Assembly (NCBI GenBank): GCA_013695395.1
Contig: JACDAP010000044.1
Location: 1-9,211, forward strand
Direction: 5' to 3'
DNA length: 9,211 bases
Source: Solirubrobacterales bacterium
GTDB taxonomy: Bacteria > Actinomycetota > Thermoleophilia > Solirubrobacterales > Solirubrobacteraceae
In this document: piece after piece, positions 1 to 6,406 of the stretch
Numbering within the stretch: the first letter of the stretch is position 1
Layout of the letters: every line of letters begins with the position of its first letter
Notes under the pieces: generated by a model
Told to the model about the DNA's origin: nothing
The model's input: the letters and a program-made list of their open reading frames with translations, nothing else
The model's database searches: none
Program-made: the position numbers and the translations under genes

Positions 1-513
1 CTCCGGATGCGCGGCGAGGTGGGCGACGGCGGTGACGATCTCCGCGAGCCCCGCCTTGTCGTCGGCGCCGAGCAGCGTGTCGCCGCTCGAAGTCACGAGG
101 TCATGGCCGACGCAGTCGCGCAGCGCGGGCATCCGCTCCGGGTCGAGCACGGTCCCGCGGCGGGGCAGCTCGAGCACGCCCCCGTCGTAGGCGCGGTGGA
201 CGATCGGCTCGACCCCGACGGCGGGTGCGTCCGGCGAGACGTCGAGATGGGCGCTCAGGCCGATGACGTCCGTGGTCTCGACCGTCGCTGGGAGCGTGCC
301 GGTGACGAAGCCGGTCTCGGCGAGCACGACGTCCTCGAGCCCGATCGCCTCGAGCTCCTCCACGAGCAGCCGCGCGAGCACGAGCTGCCCGGGCGTGCTG
401 GGCCGCTCGCTCGCCCGCGGGTCGGACTGCGTGTCGACGCGCGCGTAGCGGACCAGGCGCTCGGTGACGCCAGGCGCGAGCGCCTCGGCCAGCGGGGAGG
501 TGAAGACGCTCAC
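1..513 (-). CDS. pepT: Peptidase T-like tripeptide aminopeptidase (M20 family), N-terminal part
   Basis: The first 171 residues of a zinc-dependent tripeptide aminopeptidase; the rest lies beyond the left edge. The family removes the N-terminal residue from tripeptides in the cytoplasm. The visible part follows peptidase T closely: a VRYARVDTQSD opening (residues 21-31), a STPGQL block (39-44), the first metal-ligand segment with His89 and Asp91 (AHLDVSPD, where the family usually has HxDTSPD), and the LLGADDKAG segment (147-155), whose Asp151 bridges the two zinc ions in known enzymes. The catalytic glutamates lie outside the window. The start is a GTG at 513 that overlaps the TGA stop of the upstream ABC transporter gene as GTGA, which points to translational coupling and one transcript; the next in-frame Met is near residue 127, far inside the domain. 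The family call is secure; specificity for tripeptides is taken from the family. Confidence 0.88.
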   Translation of the reverse strand, partial: MSVFTSPLAEALAPGVTERLVRYARVDTQSDPRASERPSTPGQLVLARLLVEELEAIGLEDVVLAETGFVTGTLPATVETTDVIGLSAHLDVSPDAPAVGVEPIVHRAYDGGVLELPRRGTVLDPERMPALRDCVGHDLVTSSGDTLLGADDKAGLAEIVTAVAHLAAHPE

Positions 514-2135
514 GCCTCGGAGATCCGCCGGTTGACCGAGAAGCCGACCGCGACGATCGAGAGGGCGAGGAAGAGCAGGAGCGCCGCGGCGGCGACCGAC
601 GGCGGCTGGGCGAAGAAGGCGCGCTCGTAGCCCGCGACCGAGCTGACGTCCCCCGAGAGCGTCTGGTCGAGGCCGATCGCGTTGCCGTTGCCGACGACCG
701 CCCAGCGCGAGTAGGTCAGCTGGGAGAGCACCTGGATCGGGAAGGGCATGACGCTCGTCGGGATGATCGCCCCGGCGAAGAGCAGCTGGGGCAGCAGCAG
801 GAGCGGGACGGCCGAGCTCGCCTGGTCGGCGGTGCGCGCCCGGGCGGAGAGCACGAGCGCGACGCCGACCGAGGTCCACGCGGAGAGGACGCAGATGGCC
901 CCCACCTTGAGGTACACGTCAGGCTCGGCGTTCAGCGGCTGCAGCGCCACGGTGACGGCCACGAGCATCGCGACCTGGACGAAGGTGAGCGCGAAGAGCA
1001 CGGTGACCTTGGCGACCAGATAGGCGTCCAGGCGGACCCCGGCGGCGGCCTCCCGCTCCAGGATCACGCGCTCCTTGACGATCTCGCGACAGGCGGAGGT
1101 GGTGCCGAGCCAGACCGCGCCCGTCACGAGCAGGAAGCTCAGGAGCACGCCGTAGAAGGAGGCCAGCGCGCCGCCGGAGAGGACGTTCCGGGGGAGCACG
1201 AACCCGATGCAGAGCGCGATCACCGGCGCCTGGAGCAGCAGCACCCGGAGCGTCCGGCCCTCCCGCAGCAGGCAGCGGGCGTAGCGTGAGGTGAGCACCG
1301 CGGCCTGCCGGCCGAAGGCGCCGACGACGTAGGTCGCTTCCCGCGGTGGCGCGTACGGGAGCTCGGGCAGCTCGTCCGGCACGGCGGGTGGCGGCTCGTC
1401 GGCGAGCGCGTCGTAGATCTGGTCGAAGGCGCTCACGCCGAAGTGGGCGGCGACCTCCCCGGGCGGCCCGGCCACGCGCAGGTACCCGCCGGGGCCCATG
1501 ACCGCGACGGTGTCGCAGAGCGCGAGCGAGCTCGTCGCGTGGGTGACGACCACGACACCGCGGCCCTGGTCGGCGACGCCGCGGAGCATCGTCATGAGCC
1601 GCCGCTCGAGGCCGGGGTCGAGGCCGCTGGCGGGCTCGTCGAGCAGGAGGACGGCGGGGCGGCCGATCAGCTCGACCGCACAGGCGGCCCGCTTGCGTTC
1701 CCCGTTGGAGAGATCGCCGACGCGGGTGCCCGCGCGGTCGACGAGCCGCAGCTCCTCCATGGTCTCCTGCACTCGCGCCCGGCGGCCGTCGCGGCCGAGG
1801 TCGGTGGGCAGCCGCAGCTCCGCGGTGTACTCGAGCGCCTCGCGGACGGTGAGCTGCGGGTGGACCGTGTCGCCGACGGGCAGGTAGCCGATGTCGGTGG
1901 AGCGGGCGGAGACGTTGTCCTCCCCGAGGACCACCCGGCCGGTCGTGGGGTCGGAGACGCCCGCGAGCGCCTTCAGCAGCGTGGTCTTGCCCGAGCCGCT
2001 CGGACCGATCAGCGCGACGAGCTCCCCCGGCCGCACCGTGATGGAGGTCGGCTGCAGCAGCCGCTGGCCGCCTGAGTCCATCCCGACCGCCTCGGCGACG
2101 AGGGACTCGGTGGCAGCGGGGACGGCGACGCTCAT
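510..2135 (-). CDS. ABCG-like ABC transporter, fused ATPase and ABC-2 membrane domain
   Basis: A 541-residue half-transporter, predicted to work as a dimer in the cytoplasmic membrane; the substrate is unknown. The ATPase domain comes first (about 1-235), with Walker A GPSGSGKTT (44-52), signature LSNGERKR (142-149), Walker B LLLDEP with SGLD D-loop (163-173), and the switch His in VVVTHA (195-200). A proline/acid-rich linker (245-265) leads to an ABC-2 membrane domain with about six hydrophobic segments (near 300-315, 322-345, 371-397, 408-430, 440-459 and 513-532). The REIVKERVILERE stretch (350-362) is typical of the ABCG connecting helix. This ATPase-then-membrane order and the VHPQLTVREAL motif match the ABCG/White-type family. 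Two motif deviations stand out: Val87 where the Q-loop Gln normally sits (YLPVGD rather than YVPQDD) and Asn144 in the signature in place of Gly. Its stop overlaps the start of the pepT-like gene. Efflux is the likely direction. Confidence 0.88.
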   Translation of the reverse strand: MSVAVPAATESLVAEAVGMDSGGQRLLQPTSITVRPGELVALIGPSGSGKTTLLKALAGVSDPTTGRVVLGEDNVSARSTDIGYLPVGDTVHPQLTVREALEYTAELRLPTDLGRDGRRARVQETMEELRLVDRAGTRVGDLSNGERKRAACAVELIGRPAVLLLDEPASGLDPGLERRLMTMLRGVADQGRGVVVVTHATSSLALCDTVAVMGPGGYLRVAGPPGEVAAHFGVSAFDQIYDALADEPPPAVPDELPELPYAPPREATYVVGAFGRQAAVLTSRYARCLLREGRTLRVLLLQAPVIALCIGFVLPRNVLSGGALASFYGVLLSFLLVTGAVWLGTTSACREIVKERVILEREAAAGVRLDAYLVAKVTVLFALTFVQVAMLVAVTVALQPLNAEPDVYLKVGAICVLSAWTSVGVALVLSARARTADQASSAVPLLLLPQLLFAGAIIPTSVMPFPIQVLSQLTYSRWAVVGNGNAIGLDQTLSGDVSSVAGYERAFFAQPPSVAAAALLLFLALSIVAVGFSVNRRISEA

Positions 2136-2210
2136 GCCGCGGACGCTAATGCAGCGCCGCGCCGGCCGGGCCGCCCGGGGCTATGGAGACCGCCGGGTGC
2201 GGATTTCGCG

Positions 2211-2261
2211 GGCGGCGTGTTCCCTAAGTCCTGATATAGACGACTTGGGGAACACGCCGCC
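2211..2261. repeat. Long inverted repeat between peroxiredoxin and ABC transporter genes
   Basis: Two 20-base arms (2211-2230 and 2242-2261) are reverse complements except at one position, which would be a G-U pair in RNA. They flank an 11-base AT-rich loop, CTGATATAGAC. The right arm lies 4 bases past the peroxiredoxin stop codon, so on the minus strand it could act as a 3' hairpin ending or protecting that transcript. No U-tract follows the stem on either strand, so it is not a classical intrinsic terminator. A dispersed palindromic element or a regulator-binding palindrome are alternatives. The core of the arms (GTGTTCCC) is less GC-rich than the surrounding coding DNA. Confidence 0.8.
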
Positions 2262-2265
2262 GCGC

Positions 2266-2787
2266 TCAGCCGTCGAGCGCGGTGCCGCCCAGCGCGGTGA
2301 GCACCACGTCGTCGTGGGTCTTGGGCGAGACCTTGGGGAAGACGTGCGTGATCTCCCCGGTCGGCGCGATGATGAAGGTCGCACGCAGGTTGCCCATGTA
2401 CGTCTTGCCGTACATCGACTTCTCGGCCCAGACGCCGAACTGCTCGCTGACCGCATGATCCTCGTCGGCCAGCAGCGTGAAGTTCATGTCGTGCTTGGCG
2501 TGGAACTTCTTGACCTTCGCGACGGGGTCGGGCGAGACACCAAGGACGACGGCGTTCGCGGCCGCGTACTCCTCCGCGTGGTCCCGGACCGAGCAGGCCT
2601 GTGTCGTGCATCCGGGGGTGTCGGCCTTGGGGTAGAAGTAGACGACCACCGTCTTCCCCGCCCCGGTGAGTGCCGTGAGTGAAACGTCGTTGCCGTCCTG
2701 ATCGGAGAGCGTGAAGTCGGGGGCCTGGGCGCCGGTCTCGAGCATTCGCATAACGCTACCGAGCACGCCGGTGGTGGCCTGGCTCAT
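2266..2787 (-). CDS. bcp: Thioredoxin-dependent peroxiredoxin, Bcp/PrxQ type
   Basis: A cytoplasmic peroxidase that reduces hydrogen peroxide and organic peroxides with electrons from thioredoxin. The thioredoxin-fold domain fills the protein: APDFTLSDQDG near the N terminus, then FYPKADTPGCTTQAC with peroxidatic Cys60 and resolving Cys65 five residues later (the two-Cys arrangement of many PrxQ enzymes), Thr57 of the PxxxTxxC motif, and Arg135 in NLRATFIIAP. The stop-start overlap with the upstream ATPase gene (ATGA at 2784-2787) supports the ATG at 2787, giving 173 residues with a GGGGG tract just upstream. A GTG at 2796 is also open. In-frame ATGs at 2751 and 2745 would give about 159-161 residues, nearer the usual family length of about 155, so the first 14-16 residues are uncertain. 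An inverted repeat follows the stop. Confidence 0.9.
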   Translation of the reverse strand: MSQATTGVLGSVMRMLETGAQAPDFTLSDQDGNDVSLTALTGAGKTVVVYFYPKADTPGCTTQACSVRDHAEEYAAANAVVLGVSPDPVAKVKKFHAKHDMNFTLLADEDHAVSEQFGVWAEKSMYGKTYMGNLRATFIIAPTGEITHVFPKVSPKTHDDVVLTALGGTALDG

Positions 2788-4037
2788 GTCCCCCACAGGC
2801 CCGCGAGCGGTACCGCCGCGAGACGGTCACCGAACGGCACCGTGTTCGCACCTGCGTGAAGCAACACCCCGGCCTTGAACCTGCTGCCGAGCTTGTCCCG
2901 GAGGTGCGCGAGCCCGCGGAAGTCGCTCGCCCGAACGGTCGCGGTGGATTTGACTTCGACGGCAGCGACGGATCCGTCGCGGCGCTCGATCACGATGTCG
3001 ACTTCGCGCTGGTCACGGTCGCGGAAGTGGAAGAGCGTCGGCCGATCGTCGAGCCAGGACACCTGGCGGTGCAGCTCGTCCGCCACGAACGTCTCGAAGA
3101 ACATGCCACCGAGATCGAGGTCGGTCTCTATTCGACGCTCGTCGGCTCCGACGAGGTAGGCGAGCAGGCCGGTGTCGGCGACGTGGATCTTGGGTCGCTT
3201 GATCGTCCGGGCGAGCAGGTTGTTGCTCCACGCCGGCAGGCGCCGAACGAGGAACAACGTCTCCAGCAGGTCGACGTGGCGACGGATCGTCGTCGCCGGA
3301 GCACCGAGCGAATCGCTCAGGCGCTCGATGTTCAACTCTCCCGCGGAGGTGGCGCCGATGGCTTGCAGCAGCCGGGCAACCGCGGCGCGGTCGGCGACAT
3401 CGGCCAGGGTGGCGAGGTCGCGGTCGAGGATCCCCTCGACGTAGCTCTCGAAGAACCGGGGGCGACGGTTGGAGGCACGTCGCTGGATCTCCGGATAGCC
3501 GCCCCTGGCGAGGAGCTCCGCGTAGGCCTTGCGACCGACCGCGGCACCCGTGACGTCAGGAGATCGGCCGTCGAGCAGATCAGGGATGAAGGACTCCCGT
3601 CGTCCGCGCAGCTCGCCCTGGCTGAACGGATGCAGCCGCAGGTACTCCGCGCGCCCGGCGAGGCTGTCCTTGACCTGCTTCATCTCCAGCAGGTTCGCGG
3701 AGCCCGTGATCGCGAACTGGCCGGGCGCTGCATCACGGTCGACGCGGAGCTTGATCTCGGTCATCAGCTCCGGCGCGCGCTGGATCTCGTCGATCGCGAC
3801 GGGGGTTTCGAGCCCGGCGATGAACCCAGTCGGATCGTCGATCGCCGCGGCCCGCGTCGCCTGGTCGTCAAGCGTGATCACCCGCCGGCCGGAACCCTCC
3901 GCGGCCGCCACCTGCTCGAGCAGGGTGCTCTTCCCGACCTGACGGGCGCCGAGCACGACGACGACGCGTGTATCAGCCAGCGCCGCCTCGACCGCGCCCT
4001 GCGCGTGCCGTGAGAGAAGTCTCGTCGTCGAAGGCAT
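2784..4037 (-). CDS. AAA-family ATPase with DUF4143 C-terminal domain
   Basis: A 417-residue protein of the widespread AAA_14/DUF4143 family, whose cellular role is not settled. The N-terminal ATPase has Walker A GARQVGKS (30-37), Walker B PVAIDEIQ (79-86) and a sensor-like ITGSANLL (110-117). A middle part (about 165-300) holds the family segments ARGGYPE (177-183), YVEGILDRDL (199-208), a winged-helix-like section and ADTGLLAYLVG (287-297). The C-terminal DUF4143 part carries REVDIVIE (344-351) and VEVKST (360-365), the D...ExK layout of the PD-(D/E)xK nuclease fold; whether it cuts DNA is unknown. The ATG at 4037 begins directly before the conserved domain. The gene overlaps the peroxiredoxin gene by 4 bp, so the two are probably co-transcribed. 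Such ATPases are often sporadic, transferred genes; the codon use here resembles the neighbours. Confidence 0.87.
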   Translation of the reverse strand: MPSTTRLLSRHAQGAVEAALADTRVVVVLGARQVGKSTLLEQVAAAEGSGRRVITLDDQATRAAAIDDPTGFIAGLETPVAIDEIQRAPELMTEIKLRVDRDAAPGQFAITGSANLLEMKQVKDSLAGRAEYLRLHPFSQGELRGRRESFIPDLLDGRSPDVTGAAVGRKAYAELLARGGYPEIQRRASNRRPRFFESYVEGILDRDLATLADVADRAAVARLLQAIGATSAGELNIERLSDSLGAPATTIRRHVDLLETLFLVRRLPAWSNNLLARTIKRPKIHVADTGLLAYLVGADERRIETDLDLGGMFFETFVADELHRQVSWLDDRPTLFHFRDRDQREVDIVIERRDGSVAAVEVKSTATVRASDFRGLAHLRDKLGSRFKAGVLLHAGANTVPFGDRLAAVPLAGLWGT

Positions 4038-4252
4038 CGGCGGATGCTACTGCGGCGCCCGACAGATCCACCACGTGCCGACCGCGGAACCACCACTGAG
4101 AGACCGACTGATCCTCCGCGAACAACCCGCGTACGCACCAAAGCCGTCCTCGCCGATTCACATGCGCAGCGCTAGCTAGCCCCCTTCAACCGTTCACCAA
4201 GTCCGTAGGCAGGACAACTAGCGAGCACGCCGGACCGTCGAGAGCCACTGCG
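4038..4252. other. Intergenic region, no supported gene
   Basis: A gap of 215 bases between two minus-strand genes, less GC-rich than its flanks. I find no tRNA, no strong terminator and no convincing gene. It holds a perfect 10-bp palindrome GCTAGCTAGC (4171-4180) and a weak 6-bp stem (CGCGGA at 4083-4088 with TCCGCG at 4115-4120). On the minus strand the frame from a GTG near 4161 is open through to the ATPase start region and reads with several Trp residues, so a degraded gene is possible but unproven. The ATPase promoter and the 3' end of the kaiB transcript should both lie here. Confidence 0.5.
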
Positions 4253-4555
4253 TTATTGCGCTGCCTCCTCGACGCGCAGGCCGACGAGCACGCGTTCGGT
4301 GTTGGAGAGGTCGCCGATGATTCGCCGCAGCGGCTCCGGCAGGCGCCGCACGAGCGTCGGAATCGCGACGATGTCGTCGCTGCGCGCCAGCGAGGGATGC
4401 TGCTCGAGGTCGATCACCTCGATCTCGTGGCGGCCCGCGAGGTGTTCTTCGCAGAGCGCGCGCAGGTTCGCCTGCGCACGCAGCGACTTCGCCGAGCGGC
4501 CCGCGATGTACAGGCGCAGGTGCCAGATCTCCTGAGGCGCTGCGTCGTCGGTCAT
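4253..4555 (-). CDS. kaiB: KaiB-like protein
   Basis: A 100-residue single-domain protein that matches cyanobacterial KaiB along its full length (KaiB is about 100-110 residues). Recognisable blocks are [19 protein letters not shown] (13-31; the family has LKLYVAGNTPNSVRALKTL), [14 protein letters not shown] (44-57), the thioredoxin-fold cis-Pro segment AIPTL (64-68), and [17 protein letters not shown] (77-93; the family has RKIIGDLSDREKVLIGL). In cyanobacteria KaiB switches fold and binds the CI ring of KaiC, which helps drive dephosphorylation of KaiC. The ATG at 4555 overlaps the kaiC stop codon as ATGA. A longer upstream reading is open in this frame but only runs antiphase through kaiC. 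The kaiC-then-kaiB order is the reverse of the cyanobacterial kaiBC order. Partnership with the adjacent KaiC is very likely; a true circadian role is not shown. Confidence 0.93.
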   Translation of the reverse strand: MTDDAAPQEIWHLRLYIAGRSAKSLRAQANLRALCEEHLAGRHEIEVIDLEQHPSLARSDDIVAIPTLVRRLPEPLRRIIGDLSNTERVLVGLRVEEAAQ

Positions 4556-6282
4556 CTCGCGTCTCGGTCGCTGTCGACCCCACGCAGACGCCCCTGCTCG
4601 GCTCGCTGACCGGCGAGATCCTCGGTGCCCGTCGAGCCGTGGCTGAGCAGGCGCTCGACCGCGGCGGACTCCTGATCGAAGTCGCGCCACAGCGCCGCGG
4701 TCTGGGTCTCGACCGCCTCGCGGCGGCGCTCGAGGTTCGTGCGGCGCTGCTCGAGCTCCTCCAAGCGCGCCTCGCCCTTGGCGCGCTCTTGCGCCTCCTG
4801 GGCCTGGCGGGCGGAGCCGGTGAGAACGCCCTGGGGCCCGACGTAGACGTCGGCGAGCTCGATGCCGTGGCTGGTCAGGAGGAACTCGCGGATCTGGTTG
4901 GAGTGGGCCATGCCGCGTGACTTCAGGACCGCGAGCACGCGGTTGTACTCGCCGTTGCCCTCCATCGTGCGGACGAGCAGCCAGGTGTCGACGAGGGAGG
5001 CGATCTGACGGTCGGCCTGCCCGGGTGCCGAGTCGGAGTTCAGGCTCGTGAACATCGCCGTGATGCCGTGGGCCTTCAGGTAGTCGACCTGGCGCGTGAG
5101 CATGGCGAACACGTCGGCGCCGGACCCGATCCGCAGCAGGTCGGAGATCGGATCAAGGACCACCACCGTCGGGTCGAACTCGGCGATCGACGTCTGCATC
5201 GACAGCAGGTGCGCCTCGAGCCCGAGCAGCGTCGGGCGAAAGCAGCGGAACGCGAGCAGGCCCTCGTCGACCCAACGCTGCAGGTCGATGCCGACCGAGG
5301 CCATGTTGCGGACGATCTGAGCTTGGGACTCCTCGAAGGCGAAGTACATCGACCGCTCGCCGCGCTGGCAGGTCGCTTCGCAGAACTGCGCCGCGAGCGT
5401 CGACTTGCCGGTGCCCGGGGTGCCGTTGACGAGGATCGTGCTGCCCGCGAAGAAGCCGCCGTCGAGCATCGCATCCAGGCGCGGCACGCCTGAGGTGACG
5501 CGTGTCGCCGACGCGCGGTGGTCGAGGCGGAGCGAGGTGATCGGCAGGACCGACAGCCCGTCCTTTCCGATCAGGAAGGGGTACTCGTTGGTGCCGTGGA
5601 CTGAGCCGCGGTACTTGAGGATCCGCAGGCGCCGCGTCGAGGTCTGGTCATCGACGCGCTGATCAAGGACGATCACGCAGTCGGAGACGTACTCCTCGAT
5701 GCCATGACGGGTGAGCGTCCCGCCGCCGCGCTCGCCGGTGATCACGGCCGTGACCCCGCGGTCCTTCAGCCAGGCGAACAGCCGGCGCAGTTCGGCGCGC
5801 AGCGCGACGACATCCGAGAAGGCGCCGAACAGCGTCTCGACGGTGTCGATCACGACCCGCTTGGCCCCGATGGCGTCGATCGAAGCGCCGAGCCGGAGGA
5901 GCAGTCCGTCGAGGTCCCACTCGCCCGCCTCCTCGAGCTCCGCGTCGGCGACGCCGACGTGGTCGAGGATCATGCGCCCGTCGGCCTCGAGCTGTGCTAC
6001 GTCGAAGCCCAGCGAGGCGACATTGACGACGAGGTCCTCGACGGACTCCTCGAAGGCGAGGAACACGCCGGGCTCGTCGTACTCCGAGGCACCACGCACG
6101 AGGAACTCCATCGCCAGCAGCGTCTTGCCGCATCCGGCCGGGCCGCAGACGAGCGTCGAGCGCCCCCGCGGCAAGCCCCCGCCGGTGACTTCGTCGAGGC
6201 CGGTGATGCCGGTTGGTGCCTTCCGCGGCCCGCTCAGGGTCGACGACGGGACAGGCACCGGATCCACTGCGGGGGAGGGCAT
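4552..6282 (-). CDS. kaiC: KaiC-like double-domain ATPase with C-terminal coiled coil
   Basis: A 576-residue RecA-type ATPase of the KaiC family (S. elongatus KaiC has 519), expected to form hexamers. CI (about 20-255) has Walker A GPAGCGKT (47-54), paired Glu78-Glu79 and Walker B Asp146; it ends in the family segment [18 protein letters not shown] (about 258-480) has Walker A GTPGTGKS (287-294), Glu317-Glu318, Walker B Asp377, and LKSRG...QIREF. Where cyanobacterial KaiC is phosphorylated on Ser431-Thr432 (HISTITDT), this protein reads QIASLVDT, giving Ala428-Ser429. A Glu/Gln/Arg-rich coiled coil (about 490-545) and a polar tail replace the short KaiA-binding tail. The ATG at 6282 is chosen because GGGGGA lies 4 bases upstream and the CI domain begins about 20 residues in. 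A GTG at 6321 is possible. The 655-residue reading from 6519 would invade the divergent gene. The gene is coupled to kaiB by ATGA. Confidence 0.93.
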   Translation of the reverse strand: MPSPAVDPVPVPSSTLSGPRKAPTGITGLDEVTGGGLPRGRSTLVCGPAGCGKTLLAMEFLVRGASEYDEPGVFLAFEESVEDLVVNVASLGFDVAQLEADGRMILDHVGVADAELEEAGEWDLDGLLLRLGASIDAIGAKRVVIDTVETLFGAFSDVVALRAELRRLFAWLKDRGVTAVITGERGGGTLTRHGIEEYVSDCVIVLDQRVDDQTSTRRLRILKYRGSVHGTNEYPFLIGKDGLSVLPITSLRLDHRASATRVTSGVPRLDAMLDGGFFAGSTILVNGTPGTGKSTLAAQFCEATCQRGERSMYFAFEESQAQIVRNMASVGIDLQRWVDEGLLAFRCFRPTLLGLEAHLLSMQTSIAEFDPTVVVLDPISDLLRIGSGADVFAMLTRQVDYLKAHGITAMFTSLNSDSAPGQADRQIASLVDTWLLVRTMEGNGEYNRVLAVLKSRGMAHSNQIREFLLTSHGIELADVYVGPQGVLTGSARQAQEAQERAKGEARLEELEQRRTNLERRREAVETQTAALWRDFDQESAAVERLLSHGSTGTEDLAGQRAEQGRLRGVDSDRDAR

Positions 6283-6406
6283 GGGGTCCCCCGGAACGTA
6301 CCATCCCGCCGGCGCACGCACGACCTTCTGTCTGTAGTCTGCGGTGGCTTTATCGTCGACAGAGACGGTGTCTGCCCGCCCGCAGGTGCGAGTCGGACCT
6401 CGCGCA
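6283..6406. promoter_or_regulatory. Divergent kaiC / PAS-EAL promoter region
   Basis: These 124 bases must carry the promoters of both divergent genes. For kaiC (minus strand) a weak candidate is -35 TCGACG (6354-6359) and -10 TACAGA (6331-6336) with a 17-base spacer. For the PAS-EAL gene (plus strand) TTCTGT (6326-6331) and TTTATC (6349-6354) are a weak 17-base-spaced pair. The two candidates overlap, so their use may be mutually exclusive or controlled by one regulator. The boxes match consensus poorly; the need for promoters here is firm, their exact positions are not. Confidence 0.4.

Noticed and set aside
2266..2787. Peroxiredoxin as part of a clock with KaiBC
   Set aside because: Peroxiredoxin redox rhythms are known in many organisms, but here the gene lies in a separate transcription unit with the ATPase, and nothing in the sequence ties it to kaiBC.
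2856..4013. Open frame of 385 codons on the plus strand
   Set aside because: It mirrors the DUF4143 ATPase gene and gives a low-complexity, charge-rich protein with no recognisable domain.
4171..4180. GCTAGCTAGC palindrome as a regulator site or attachment site
   Set aside because: A single 10-bp self-complementary stretch without a partner copy or nearby integrase is not enough support.
4556..4690. N-terminal extension of KaiB by 45 residues
   Set aside because: It lies wholly inside kaiC in another frame and reads as Arg/Gly/Ala-rich shadow; the ATG at 4555 overlaps the kaiC stop and gives a standard KaiB length.
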